NCBI GenBank assembly: GCA_937925845.1
Contig: CALAML010000221.1
Span: forward strand, 1 to 36,152
DNA length: 36,152 nt
Direction of reading: 5' to 3'
DNA from: an uncultured Acidimicrobiales bacterium
GTDB taxonomy: Bacteria > Actinomycetota > Acidimicrobiia > Acidimicrobiales > CALAML01
The translations under genes and the position numbers were made by a program. The notes beneath the pieces were generated by a model. The model had not been told where the DNA came from. It worked only from the letters and a program-made list of their open reading frames with translations, and made no database searches. The stretch's first letter is position 1; each line of letters begins with the position of its first letter. Shown here in pieces: positions 16,342 through 24,600 of this stretch.

Positions 16342-18048
16342 ATGCATGATCTGGTGATTCGGGGCGGTCGGGTGCTCGACGGCACCGGAGCCGATGAAGT
16401 GGCGGCCGATATTGCCATCACCGACGACCGCATCACCGCCGTTGGCGAGGTGACCGGGTCGGCCACTCGAGAGATCGACGCCGATGGGCTACTGGTGACG
16501 CCCGGCTTTGTCGATATGCATACGCACTACGATGCCCAGGTCACGTGGGACCCCTATCTCACCCCCGCGGGCTGGCACGGGGTGACCACCGTGGTGATGG
16601 GCAACTGCGGTGTCGGCTTTGCCCCGGCCGCGCCGGAGAAGCGGGACTGGCTGATCGGTCTGATGGAGGGGGTGGAGGACATTCCCGGCGCCGCGCTGGC
16701 CGATGGCATCAGCTGGGAGTGGGAGACCTTCCCGGAATACCTCGACGCCCTCGATGCCCGGCAGTGGATCGCCGATGTCGGCACCCAGATGCCCCATGGG
16801 GCGCTGCGGGCCTATGTGATGGGTGACCGGGCTGCCGACGGTATTGAGGCCAACGCAGACGACATCGGCCGGATGGCAGTGCTGACTGAAGAGGCGTTGC
16901 GGGCCGGAGCCCTCGGCTTCTCCACCAGCCGCACACCGCTGCACAAGTCGGTCGACGGCGAGCTGGTGCCCGGCACTTCGGCCGACACCACCGAGTTGAT
17001 CGGTATCGCCGAGGCTATGGCCGCGGCCGGTCACGGCGTGTTTGAGTGTGCCCTGCATCATCCCGAGGTGCCAGCGTCGTTCGGGTGGCTTCGCCAGGTG
17101 GCATCGATCACCGAGAAGCCGGTGGTGTTTAACTTCAACATCAGCGATCTTGCTCCTGACCTTTGGCGTGAGGTGCTCGGTCTGTGTGAACAGGCCCATG
17201 CCGATGGACTGCCGGTGCACGGCCAGATCGCCGGTCGCCCGGTTGGGGTGTTGCAGTGCTGGGACGGCACGGTGAACCCGTTTATGGGTCGGCCGAGCTA
17301 CGAAGCGCTGGCTCACTTGGACCCGGAGGCCCGTCGGCAGCGCCTCGCTCAACCAGGAGTTCGGAGCGCCATCCTAGGCGAACGGGCCGAGGGCCTGAGC
17401 GCCTTCATGACCTTCATGACCACCCGGTGGGACAAGATGTGGGCCTTCACCGGCGACGCCGACTACGAGCCCGACCCCGCGGAATCGATCGGGGCCCGGG
17501 CTCAGGCGGTGGGCGTATCGCCGGCCGAGTTGGCCTATGACCACCTGTGCACCAGCGAGGGACAGGGGCTGATCTACTTTCCGTTCCTGAACTACTTCAC
17601 CGAGGATCTCGATCCGCTGTGGGAGATGCATCGCCATCCTCTGACCCGGATGGGTCTGGCCGATGGTGGCGCCCACTGCGGGGCGATCTGTGACGGCGGC
17701 ATGCCTACGTTTATGCTCAGCTTCTGGACCCGGGACCGCACCCGCGGCGAGCGGTTGGCGCTCCCCCACGTGATCCATCGCCAGACTCAGCAGACGGCGG
17801 AGTTCTACGGCATGTTCGACCGCGGTGTTCTTGCTCCCGGAATGCGGGCCGACATCAACGTGATCGACTACGACAACCTGTCGGTGCCAGCACCACGTAT
17901 GGCATGGGACCTACCAACCGGGGCTCCTCGCTTCGTCCAGCCAGCCAACGGCTACCGCTACACCATCGCCGCCGGAGAAGTCACGGTAGAGAACGACGAG
18001 TTCACCGGTGCCCTACCAGGCCGACTCATCCGCGGCCCGCAGCACTAG
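16342..18048 (+). CDS. N-acyl-D-amino-acid deacylase / D-aminoacylase-type amidohydrolase
   Basis: 568-residue metal-dependent amidohydrolase of the amidohydro_3 group. It begins HDLVIRGGRVLDGTGADEVAADIAI, the typical N-terminal beta-sandwich. The metal site HxH is H60/H62 (FVDMHTHYDAQ). The bridging cysteine characteristic of D-aminoacylases is C89 (MGNCGVGFAP). Later metal or catalytic positions include His in ECALHHPE and HGQIAGRP, and D441 (DGGAHCGAICDGG). The C-terminal LAPGMRADINVIDYDNL closes the sandwich. It is expected to release the carboxylate from N-acyl-D-amino acids or related amides. ATG 16342 follows a GAGGGGTGAG ribosome binding site. The upstream 136 nt after the MITE-like element hold no gene. 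Length is slightly greater than the classical 480-residue D-aminoacylases but usual for actinobacterial homologues. Confidence 0.85.
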   Translation: MHDLVIRGGRVLDGTGADEVAADIAITDDRITAVGEVTGSATREIDADGLLVTPGFVDMHTHYDAQVTWDPYLTPAGWHGVTTVVMGNCGVGFAPAAPEKRDWLIGLMEGVEDIPGAALADGISWEWETFPEYLDALDARQWIADVGTQMPHGALRAYVMGDRAADGIEANADDIGRMAVLTEEALRAGALGFSTSRTPLHKSVDGELVPGTSADTTELIGIAEAMAAAGHGVFECALHHPEVPASFGWLRQVASITEKPVVFNFNISDLAPDLWREVLGLCEQAHADGLPVHGQIAGRPVGVLQCWDGTVNPFMGRPSYEALAHLDPEARRQRLAQPGVRSAILGERAEGLSAFMTFMTTRWDKMWAFTGDADYEPDPAESIGARAQAVGVSPAELAYDHLCTSEGQGLIYFPFLNYFTEDLDPLWEMHRHPLTRMGLADGGAHCGAICDGGMPTFMLSFWTRDRTRGERLALPHVIHRQTQQTAEFYGMFDRGVLAPGMRADINVIDYDNLSVPAPRMAWDLPTGAPRFVQPANGYRYTIAAGEVTVENDEFTGALPGRLIRGPQH

Positions 18049-18062
18049 ACCACCAGCAACAA

Positions 18063-18190
18063 ATGAACAATATTCACCTCGGAGGTAGCGTGACCTCGGA
18101 GGTGAACAATATTCACCTCGGAGGTGGAACGAACTTCGGGCGTTGACCTTGAATGTGAACGGTATTCACCTCGGAGGTGGCCTCGGAGGT
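18063..18190. repeat. Cluster of nested palindromic repeats between convergent genes
   Basis: Three copies of a 15-bp inverted repeat, RTGAA-CNNTA-TTCAC, lie at 18063-18077, 18102-18116 and 18155-18169. Five copies of an 11-bp palindrome, ACCTC-G-GAGGT, lie at 18076, 18093, 18115, 18168 and 18180, the last with its first base changed. Each 15-bp copy runs directly into an 11-bp copy, giving a 23-bp direct repeat three times. Positions 18093-18125 make one 33-nt hyphenated palindrome. The cluster fills the gap between the deacylase stop (18048) and the winged-helix gene stop (18195). Confidence 0.85.
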
Positions 18191-18194
18191 GTTG

Positions 18195-19388
18195 TCAGCT
18201 GATCTCCGCCAACTCCTTTTGGAGCGGTGTGGGGAAGCTGGGCTTGATCCGGGTATCGCCAACAAAGCTTTTGAGCCGTTCGACCTCAACGTCGAGCATC
18301 TTCAGTTGAGGCTTGGTCAGCCTTTCAAAGAGCCGGGTGGCAATGTCGCCGCCGGTGGTCTGGCTCCACCCACCGACGATGCGGCCATCGGCCCAGATCG
18401 TGGGGCCGATGTTGCCGTTACGATCAAAGAGGGCCCCGACGTGGTCGCCGAGGTACCAGTCACGGTCTCGCCAGCCCATCGGCGTGGGGTCGAGCGAGGG
18501 CAGCAGCGCCAGCCATGGTCCAGCCTGCGCCACCGGTTCTGTATCGTCGGCCATCAACCAGGCCGGGCCACTGTCGTCGAGTTCGACCTCCCGGGTGTCG
18601 AGCACCGCCAAGGCCCTTTTGGTTTTGGTCGCCGTCCAGCCGGTCCACCACTTGCAGTCATCGATCGTGACTGGGCCAAACCGGTGCAGGTATCGACCCA
18701 ATAGCAGCGCGGCCGCTTCGTCAGCCGTTGGCGCTGACTCGTCCCGCGGCACCCATTGGTCGCGCCGGTGCCAGGCGTACTGGCGTCCGGTCCATTGGCC
18801 AATGGGTCGACCTCGAGCCAGGAGACCCTCAACGGCCATCAACCCCAGCACCCGGGAGGTGGCGCCGGATGTAAGGGTGTGTTTGCCACCACCCATAACG
18901 ATTTTGGTCGAGAGTCGGGGTACCAACTCGGTGATCGTCCGGGCCGCAAAGCCAGTTTGGTCGTCCCGACTGACGGAGCTTTGATCGACTGCGGCCAGCA
19001 CCTCAGCAAACGCGTCCTCTAACCAGCGGTCGGGGTTCGGTACCTCGGTAGCGGTCAAACCTTTGACCAAGTCTGCTCGGGTTTTTGCAGCCACGTCCGG
19101 AGCGGAGGACGCCTCGACGATGGTGAGGTCGTCTCCGGTGGCTGGGACAAAGAGCGTGCGACGCATGGCGAGGGTTCGCATCATGGTGCGCTCGGAATAC
19201 AGGGCCGTTTCGATGTCTTCGGTGGCAACGTCATGCGTTCGAGCGTGAATCGAGAGAAAGATCGTGGCCGGATCGGTCGCGTGAAGGGCGACGAGCTTTT
19301 TGGGAACTGTTTCCGGAGAGTCGGCCCTCTCCAACAGACCATGGCGCACCGCCAGCCGCGTCCGGCGTTGCTCGGTTGTGACCTTCAT
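18195..19388 (-). CDS. Winged-helix DNA-binding protein, HTH_42 / AlkZ-like glycosylase family
   Basis: 397 residues resembling the YcaQ/AlkZ superfamily (PF06224, HTH_42): tandem winged helices that in studied members excise alkylated or crosslinked bases. Visible blocks are RRTRLAVRHGLLERADSPETV, KKLVALHATDPATIFLSIHART, MRTLAMRRTLFVPATGDD, VLGLMAVEGLLARGRPIGQWTGRQYAWHRRDQW, and a C-terminal LLPSLDPTPMGWRDRDWYLG ... NGNIGPTIWADGRIVGGW. The studied glycosylases use a Gln-x-Gln or Gln-x-Asp motif at the start of the second block. Here the equivalent is His-Ala-Thr-Asp, so activity is uncertain. ATG 19388 has a strong minus-strand RBS (GGGAGGTGAG, 19405-19396). It lies 42 nt downstream of the crotonase gene and probably shares its transcript. 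Confidence 0.78.
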   Translation of the reverse strand: MKVTTEQRRTRLAVRHGLLERADSPETVPKKLVALHATDPATIFLSIHARTHDVATEDIETALYSERTMMRTLAMRRTLFVPATGDDLTIVEASSAPDVAAKTRADLVKGLTATEVPNPDRWLEDAFAEVLAAVDQSSVSRDDQTGFAARTITELVPRLSTKIVMGGGKHTLTSGATSRVLGLMAVEGLLARGRPIGQWTGRQYAWHRRDQWVPRDESAPTADEAAALLLGRYLHRFGPVTIDDCKWWTGWTATKTKRALAVLDTREVELDDSGPAWLMADDTEPVAQAGPWLALLPSLDPTPMGWRDRDWYLGDHVGALFDRNGNIGPTIWADGRIVGGWSQTTGGDIATRLFERLTKPQLKMLDVEVERLKSFVGDTRIKPSFPTPLQKELAEIS

Positions 19389-19430
19389 CGATGGCTCACC
19401 TCCCGATGCCGGAGTTGGAGTTCGGAACGC

Positions 19431-20600
19431 TCATCCGCCGGACATCGCATCGACGAGGCCCCATGCCAGCGCGGTGGGGGCGTCGATATGGATGCCGGTT
19501 AGTGCCAGCCAGGCGGTTCGGTGGCGTCCGATACGCCGGGGAAGACTAACGGTGCCGCCGGCACCCGGTACCAGGCCGAGGGAGATTTCGGGCAGCCAGA
19601 TGTCGCTGTCAGCGGCAGCCACCACCCGCCGGGCGAAGGCTGGAAGCTCAATGCCGGCTCCGGCGCACGCGCCATGCAGATGGGCAACGGTTCGATCCGC
19701 AAGACGGTGCATCAATGCCGCTGGGCTTCGGGTGAGTCGGGTGGCGTGGGCCTGCGCCGGGTCGGTAAAGCTAGCGAACTCGCCGAGGTCACCGCCCGAA
19801 CAGAAGTGGTTGCCGGCTCCGTGCAGCACCACCTTGGCAATGCTGCGATCGGCCAGCGCCACCTGAAGCAACGGCACCAGTTCGTCACGCATCGCTCTGC
19901 TGAAGGCATTGGCTCGCTGCGGGCGGTTCAGGGTGATCGTGAGGGTGTCCCCACCGGTTTCAGCCGTATGTCGCACGCCCAGCACCGGCGGTTCCGAATC
20001 CGGTGAGGGCAAGGCCGGTTTTGCCTGCGCTACCCATTGGGCGAACTCTGACCCACTTTGCAGCATCGAGTAGGTGAGAGATTCGGCCACCAGGCCATGC
20101 GCCACCGACAAACCGACCTCGGAGCGGTCGTCGGGTCCGAGTCGCAGTAGCTGGACGAGAGCCACGGTGGACTGGGCGTTGTTGGTGGTGGCTTCACTTA
20201 ACCGGCCCAGGTGTTGTTCGACGGGCCCACCGACCGAGAGCCGGTCGCCAGCGGCCGCCGGACCGGCGGGGTCCTCAAACTCCGGCCGCAACACCACATC
20301 GAAGAGGCGAACCAGATCGAGTAACCCAGCATCGGCTTCTCCGGCAGGCAAGACCGCAACCGTGACGGCTCGGAGCGCGGCGAGAGCAGCAGTCAGTGCC
20401 TCAGCTCGACTCGTTGGCAGTGTGTCTTCCGGCGCCATGATCACCGCCAGTAGAGGCGGCGCGTCCAAAGCGGGTTCTTCGGTAAACAGCGTCGACTCCA
20501 ACCCATCGACGGCCTCGCCCCAGCTGATCAACCTCAACCCGGTCAGTGTTTCTCCCCCATCATCACAACCAGCCCCACGACTTCGCTTGGCGGCATCCAT
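19431..20600 (-). CDS. Enoyl-CoA hydratase/isomerase (crotonase) with a degenerate N-terminal crotonase-like half
   Basis: The C-terminal half (about residues 195-389 from ATG 20600) is a crotonase. It has LTITLNRPQRANAFSRAMRDEL, the oxyanion region HFCSGGDLGEF, HGACAGAGIELPAFA with the first Glu, and the second Glu in WLPEISLGLVPGAGGT. It should hydrate or isomerise an acyl-CoA. The first roughly 180 residues are Ala/Leu-rich and end with LLRLGPDDRSEVGLSVAHGLVAESLTYSMLQSGSEFAQWVA, which looks like the C-terminal helix region of another crotonase. This suggests a fused, worn second module. The start is uncertain: ATG 20600 gives 389 residues, but a TTG about 20 codons later is possible. Divergent from the carboxymuconolactone decarboxylase-like gene. 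Confidence 0.75.
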   Translation of the reverse strand: MDAAKRSRGAGCDDGGETLTGLRLISWGEAVDGLESTLFTEEPALDAPPLLAVIMAPEDTLPTSRAEALTAALAALRAVTVAVLPAGEADAGLLDLVRLFDVVLRPEFEDPAGPAAAGDRLSVGGPVEQHLGRLSEATTNNAQSTVALVQLLRLGPDDRSEVGLSVAHGLVAESLTYSMLQSGSEFAQWVAQAKPALPSPDSEPPVLGVRHTAETGGDTLTITLNRPQRANAFSRAMRDELVPLLQVALADRSIAKVVLHGAGNHFCSGGDLGEFASFTDPAQAHATRLTRSPAALMHRLADRTVAHLHGACAGAGIELPAFARRVVAAADSDIWLPEISLGLVPGAGGTVSLPRRIGRHRTAWLALTGIHIDAPTALAWGLVDAMSGG

Positions 20601-20725
20601 TCGGTAGCAGTGCCGGTGAGCCCGGTGGTTCGTTCCTCGCCGCCGAGAGTAACAGCAAGGGAGCGCTGCCAAGGGTTTACGACACTGCTGTTCTTGGCAT
20701 CGGACTCCACAGCTATGGTGGCCGC

Positions 20726-21247
20726 ATGGCGCCACGGATCACCGCACCAGACGACGACTCGATGAGCGATCGCACGACCGAACTCCTGGCGCTGGCCGCA
20801 ACCCGCTCCGGCACGGTCCCCCCAACCATCGGCGTGCTGGCGCACTCGTTCAAGCTGCTGCAACCGTTTCTCACTTGGGCGGGTGCGCTCTCGTTACAGG
20901 GACAGCTCGAGGTCCGCGAGCACGAGATCCTTGCGCTGCGCGTCTCCCACCTGTGCAACTCTTCCTTCGAATGGGACGAACACACGGGGTTCGCCCGAGA
21001 GGCCGGCCTCTCCGAAGAGGAGATCGAAGCGATTCGCCAGGGCTCACTCGACTCACCGGCCGACCAAGCACTGTTGGCAGCCACCGACCAACTGCATGGC
21101 TACGCCAGGGTCGACGATGAGACTTATGCCTTACTGGCGGAGCACTTCAGCGAGGCGCAACTGGTGGAAATCCCGATGGTGGTTGGCCAGTACGCCATGC
21201 TCTCGATGCTCACCGGTTTCGCCGGCATCGAGTCGAACCGACCGTAG
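20726..21247 (+). CDS. Carboxymuconolactone decarboxylase-like (AhpD fold) protein
   Basis: 173-residue, mostly helical protein of the CMD family. The core is GQLEVREHEILALRVSHLCNSSFEWDEHTGFAREAGLSEEEIEAI (about residues 65-109), with the general base Glu and the C-x5-EWDEH histidine. Only one cysteine is present where AhpD has CxxC, so this is not an AhpD peroxidase-type member and is closer to decarboxylase-like or stress-related CMD proteins. ATG 20726 is used; ATG 20762 (MSDRTTELLALA) is an alternative. It faces the crotonase gene across about 125 nt that must hold both promoters. It ends 64 nt from the convergent 21312-22469 gene. Confidence 0.78.
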   Translation: MAPRITAPDDDSMSDRTTELLALAATRSGTVPPTIGVLAHSFKLLQPFLTWAGALSLQGQLEVREHEILALRVSHLCNSSFEWDEHTGFAREAGLSEEEIEAIRQGSLDSPADQALLAATDQLHGYARVDDETYALLAEHFSEAQLVEIPMVVGQYAMLSMLTGFAGIESNRP

Positions 21248-21311
21248 GTGCTCAGAGCTTCTCCAGCAGTATTACCAACCAGCCAGAGGGTACTGAGCTT
21301 GCGGTCGGCCA

Positions 21312-22469
21312 TTAGTCGCTCGGCGGGGTGATGAAGCCTTCGAGGTTGTAGGGCCGGTACGGGCCAAGAATGTTCTGCTCCAGCACGCCGATACCGGTGC
21401 GGTCCCCCATGGTCACCTTCATGATGTGCTGAACGTGCTGGTTCTCATAGGCGGTGTCGTCGACGCTGTCGAGGTGCCACTTTTCCCCACCCGTGGCCAC
21501 TTCGCCCTTCCATTCTCCGTGGCCCCATTCCGGGTGGGTGTAGCCGATGCCCTTCATCCGGAAGGTGTAGAGCTTTTCGAAGTCGATCTCGTACCTGGTG
21601 CCGTCGTCGATGGCGGTAAAGGCCAGCTGGACGTCGTCGATCATCCGGCTGTCGCTGGCGAAGCTCAGCTTGTGTTCGTTGTTTCGCATATGCCGCACCG
21701 CCGGGTCTTCCACCCCGGGCAGGTCAGCGAGGGTCTCGTAAGTGGGCAGGATGGCCCCGACACTAAACATCGGCCGGCCTTCCCAGTCTTCGAAGAGCTG
21801 ATAGTGCACACAGATGTCTTCGAAGTGCAGCGGTGCCCACAGGAAGAAGAGGCCACCCTTTCGTGGTCGAGCCGGCGCACCCCGGGTGTCACCTCCGGCC
21901 AGAGGGCGGATCCCCCAGGAGCGGTCCTTGGTTCCCCAAAGTGGTTCGCTGGCGGAGTCGCCTCCGAACTCGATCCGGCGACCGTCGAATTCGATCCAGC
22001 CGGTCCATCGGCCGAGCTGGGTGAAGCGGGTGGTGTCCATCACCCGGCGGATGCCACGACCGAAGTGGTGACGGGGTTCCTCCACGTTCCCGGTCCGGCC
22101 CTCAAAGGTGAGTTCGCAGGCGAAGCCGGTGTCGTTCTCGGGGTGGTCGCCCTCAATCACTACCCGACAGCTGGCCATGGGTTCGATGATGTCGATGCGG
22201 AATGGGCCAGCGATGAGCTCACTGGGTTCCTCCGTGGCTCGGGCCGAAGCGTGAAAGGCGTGCTGCTCGCCGTCGATCACGATGCTGAGGGAACCGTCGC
22301 AGATGTCGAGGTGGGGGTAGCGGGCCGCTCCCACTCCGATGAAGATGTCCCCGGATTTCGAATAGCCGTTGAACCAATAGCGCTCGTAGACATCCGGGTC
22401 GCTCGACGCTGGCGTTGCCACCGGGTCCGGCGTTTGGTGAATCGGATAGTCGTCGAATCGGCTCAACAT
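21312..22469 (-). CDS. Conserved protein of unknown function, probably two-barrel lipocalin-like fold
   Basis: I do not recognise an assigned function. The 385-residue product is soluble, beta-rich and aromatic-rich, with no signal peptide. Blocks such as YERYWFNGYSKSGDIFIGVGAARYPHLDI, CDGSLSIVIDGEQHAF, a central GRWTGWIEFDGRRIEF, DRSWGIRPL and the C-terminal GYTHPEWGHGEWKGE recall large actinobacterial and proteobacterial families of hypothetical proteins. These often sit near acyl-CoA, steroid or aromatic degradation genes. Paired beta-barrels like those of hydroxyneurosporene/AttH-type hydratases are a possible fold, which is inference. The minus-strand RBS AGAGGGGA lies 7 nt before the ATG. 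The NTF2-like gene ends 37 nt upstream, so the two likely form an operon. Confidence 0.65.
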   Translation of the reverse strand: MLSRFDDYPIHQTPDPVATPASSDPDVYERYWFNGYSKSGDIFIGVGAARYPHLDICDGSLSIVIDGEQHAFHASARATEEPSELIAGPFRIDIIEPMASCRVVIEGDHPENDTGFACELTFEGRTGNVEEPRHHFGRGIRRVMDTTRFTQLGRWTGWIEFDGRRIEFGGDSASEPLWGTKDRSWGIRPLAGGDTRGAPARPRKGGLFFLWAPLHFEDICVHYQLFEDWEGRPMFSVGAILPTYETLADLPGVEDPAVRHMRNNEHKLSFASDSRMIDDVQLAFTAIDDGTRYEIDFEKLYTFRMKGIGYTHPEWGHGEWKGEVATGGEKWHLDSVDDTAYENQHVQHIMKVTMGDRTGIGVLEQNILGPYRPYNLEGFITPPSD

Positions 22470-22506
22470 GGTGTGGTCCCCTCTGTTCTTCTGTTGCGGT
22501 TACTAC

Positions 22507-22857
22507 TCAGGATCGACCCCAGTAGCCACGAAGGATCGGTACGTATCGACAGATCAGCCCATCGGCATCGACTTGAGCCAGGTTGGTTGTTTGCAGAACA
22601 CCGGCACCGGTCTCGTTGCTGGCGTCCCAGAGCACGATGTCTTCCGAGGCCCGGACCTGATCGATTGACACCAGTTCGTAGTTTTCGAATCCGGCAAGGT
22701 ATCCAACCAGGAACGCATGGGCTTCGAGGCGCCCGTGGGCCACGCCCTCGTAGCGCACAACCAGCACGTCATCGCTGCAGGCCTCGACCGCTCGATCGAC
22801 GTCACGGGCCGCTAGCGATTCGACAAACGCCTGGACGTTCTTCGGCAGTTCGCTCAT
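22507..22857 (-). CDS. NTF2-like / SnoaL-like small protein
   Basis: 116 residues with the cone-shaped NTF2-like pattern: helix NVQAFVESLAARDVDRAVEACSDDVLVVRYEGVAHGRLEAHAFL, then strands NYELVSIDQVRASEDIVLWDASNETGAGVLQTTNLAQVDADGLICRYVPI. Members act as ketosteroid-isomerase-like enzymes, cyclases or small-ligand binding proteins. A catalytic Asp/His pair cannot be assigned with certainty. It is the promoter-proximal gene of a pair with the unknown 385-residue protein. Confidence 0.72.
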   Translation of the reverse strand: MSELPKNVQAFVESLAARDVDRAVEACSDDVLVVRYEGVAHGRLEAHAFLVGYLAGFENYELVSIDQVRASEDIVLWDASNETGAGVLQTTNLAQVDADGLICRYVPILRGYWGRS

Positions 22858-22890
22858 GGCCCGATGCTACTCGCCTGCTCGACGCTGGGT

Positions 22891-24414
22891 TTAGCTTGAG
22901 CCGGGCAAGGGCCATTCCACCCGGCGGAGAGCGTCACCGCGATCGCCGTTACCGCCTCCGGTGTAGTAGAGCCATCCGTCGCGGAGCGATGCCGGCGTGA
23001 TCGGGCGCTGTCCATAGACACGATGTTTGGTCGTGCCCACGAAGTCGGCGATCGGCGTGACGGCGCCGGTAGCGGGGTCGAGTTTCACCAGCTGCACCTG
23101 TTGGCCCAGGGACTCAGGCACCGGCCATGGGTCAGTAACGCTTCGTTGGGCAAAAAGTTCACCGCCGATTCGGTGCACGGCCATCGGGAACTCTGCGGGC
23201 GAGACCCAGAGTTGTCGCCCGGCTCGATCGAGTGCTCGGATCGCACAATCGGTTGGGGGACCGCACCGAATTTCCACCCGTCGATCGCCGATCATAAAGC
23301 TTTCGGAACTCACCGCCTCACGGGGTTGTGCCGGGGTTGGGCCGTCCGACGACGGTGGAAGAACGGTTTTGGTGGTCGGATCAACCGGGCGTCGGATCGA
23401 GGGCGAGTCAACTGTGCGTCGGGACACGACCTTGCCGTTCTCAGGGTCGAGCCGGATCACCGTTGGGATCGGCGGTCCGCCATCGGGGTCAAGGGTCTGA
23501 GCACACACTTCGATGACGCCGATCCGTGATGGTCCACAATCGTGGGGATTGAACCGATTCGGGCCGGCACGAAATTCAAGGAGATGCGACGGTCGGAATA
23601 CCGATGCCCTTCGGGCCCAGCGCACGGTCCCATCGAGTTCGAGCATCGAGATGGCAAAGTCGTTTGGGCGCAGCCTTATCGTGGACCCGCTTCCGCCGTT
23701 GACAATGCCACCGTCCACGATTCGTCGCGCGTTGAGGCTGGGAAGTCCTGGGCGGGACCGGTCCGTGGTTCGGATCCTGGTCACGTTTCTGGTGTTGAGG
23801 TTGATGCGCACCAGTTCGCATCGCCGGGGATGCCAGCGACAGGCCGAGGCCATCACCTCGGTGCGGGACAAGCGAGCGATGTCGATTCCGCCCTGCCGTG
23901 AACAGAGGCCGGCACCGATCTCGGTCATCTGAATCTGTCGAGCTGTCCCCGGTGGGGAGGCGGCGAGGCGCCGGAAGACACTCTCCTCGGTCACCGGCCA
24001 GCCGTCTACCACAAGTATCGATCTGAATGCTGCTATGGGGTTCAGAGTGAGGCGCTGGGAACCGGCAAACCCGCCGGTGTCGCCCAGTCGCCATCGCCAG
24101 GGGCGCGACGGCGCCGCAACCGTCCAATCACACAGCGTTGGCGCGGCCGCGGCCATTGCGTCCCCGGTGTTGTCGGCTTCAGGGGGGTCAGAGGCGGCGG
24201 GAGCAGTCGAACCGTCCGAACTCGACTCTGGACCAACATCCACGGCGTCGGTGCTGGCGGTTGGTGGTTGTTGTGCCGCCGAGGGTTCTAGTTCGGCGAC
24301 CGCGGCACTGAGGCCGAGCACCATCGAGAGGGCCAAAGCGGCCAGGGCGAACCTACGAACACCAGCCCGGTGTGTCCGGGGTTGTTTTGAAAGGAGTACA
24401 GGATCAGGTGCCAC
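22891..24414 (-). CDS. Secreted or surface protein of unknown function, propeller-like
   Basis: 507 residues from a GTG start. The N-terminus RTHRAGVRRFALAALALSMVLGLSAAVAELEPSAA is a Sec signal peptide or N-terminal anchor. It is followed by a Ser/Ala/Pro/Asp-rich linker (about residues 45-90) and a beta-rich region. Recurrent segments of the type ELVRINLNTRNVTRIRTTD, MLELDGTVRWARRA, VIRLDPENGKVVSRRTV and LVKLDPATGAVTPIADF look like blades of a WD40/PQQ-type propeller. Several paired cysteines (LCDW, LCSRQ, SACRWHPRRCEL, HDCGPSRIGVIEVCA, RCGPPTDCA) fit disulphides in an exported protein. No enzymatic motif was seen. Divergent from the CaiB gene across 186 nt. Confidence 0.68.
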   Translation of the reverse strand: MAPDPVLLSKQPRTHRAGVRRFALAALALSMVLGLSAAVAELEPSAAQQPPTASTDAVDVGPESSSDGSTAPAASDPPEADNTGDAMAAAAPTLCDWTVAAPSRPWRWRLGDTGGFAGSQRLTLNPIAAFRSILVVDGWPVTEESVFRRLAASPPGTARQIQMTEIGAGLCSRQGGIDIARLSRTEVMASACRWHPRRCELVRINLNTRNVTRIRTTDRSRPGLPSLNARRIVDGGIVNGGSGSTIRLRPNDFAISMLELDGTVRWARRASVFRPSHLLEFRAGPNRFNPHDCGPSRIGVIEVCAQTLDPDGGPPIPTVIRLDPENGKVVSRRTVDSPSIRRPVDPTTKTVLPPSSDGPTPAQPREAVSSESFMIGDRRVEIRCGPPTDCAIRALDRAGRQLWVSPAEFPMAVHRIGGELFAQRSVTDPWPVPESLGQQVQLVKLDPATGAVTPIADFVGTTKHRVYGQRPITPASLRDGWLYYTGGGNGDRGDALRRVEWPLPGSS

Positions 24415-24600
24415 TGGTTCACTCCTGGTCCACCGTTTAGCTGACCGAAGGTCCAGAGTAGACCGAGCGAAACACCGTCCGCCTCATTCGACCTTTCTCG
24501 GTGTCACAACCGGACAGGGACTTGCCGGCGTCAGGGTCAGCATGCTCGATCGGCCGCACTTTCCCGTTCACCCAATTCAACGCTGTCCTATGCTCGGCCC

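Noticed and set aside
17904..18146. 80-codon frame with repeated NNIHLGG peptides
   Set aside because: The peptide repeat simply reflects the DNA repeat cluster. The frame overlaps the deacylase C-terminus out of phase and has no RBS.
21426..23000. 524-codon open frame on the plus strand
   Set aside because: It runs antisense across three well-supported minus-strand genes (unknown protein, NTF2-like, start of the secreted protein) and has no family character. Long antisense frames are expected in GC-rich DNA.
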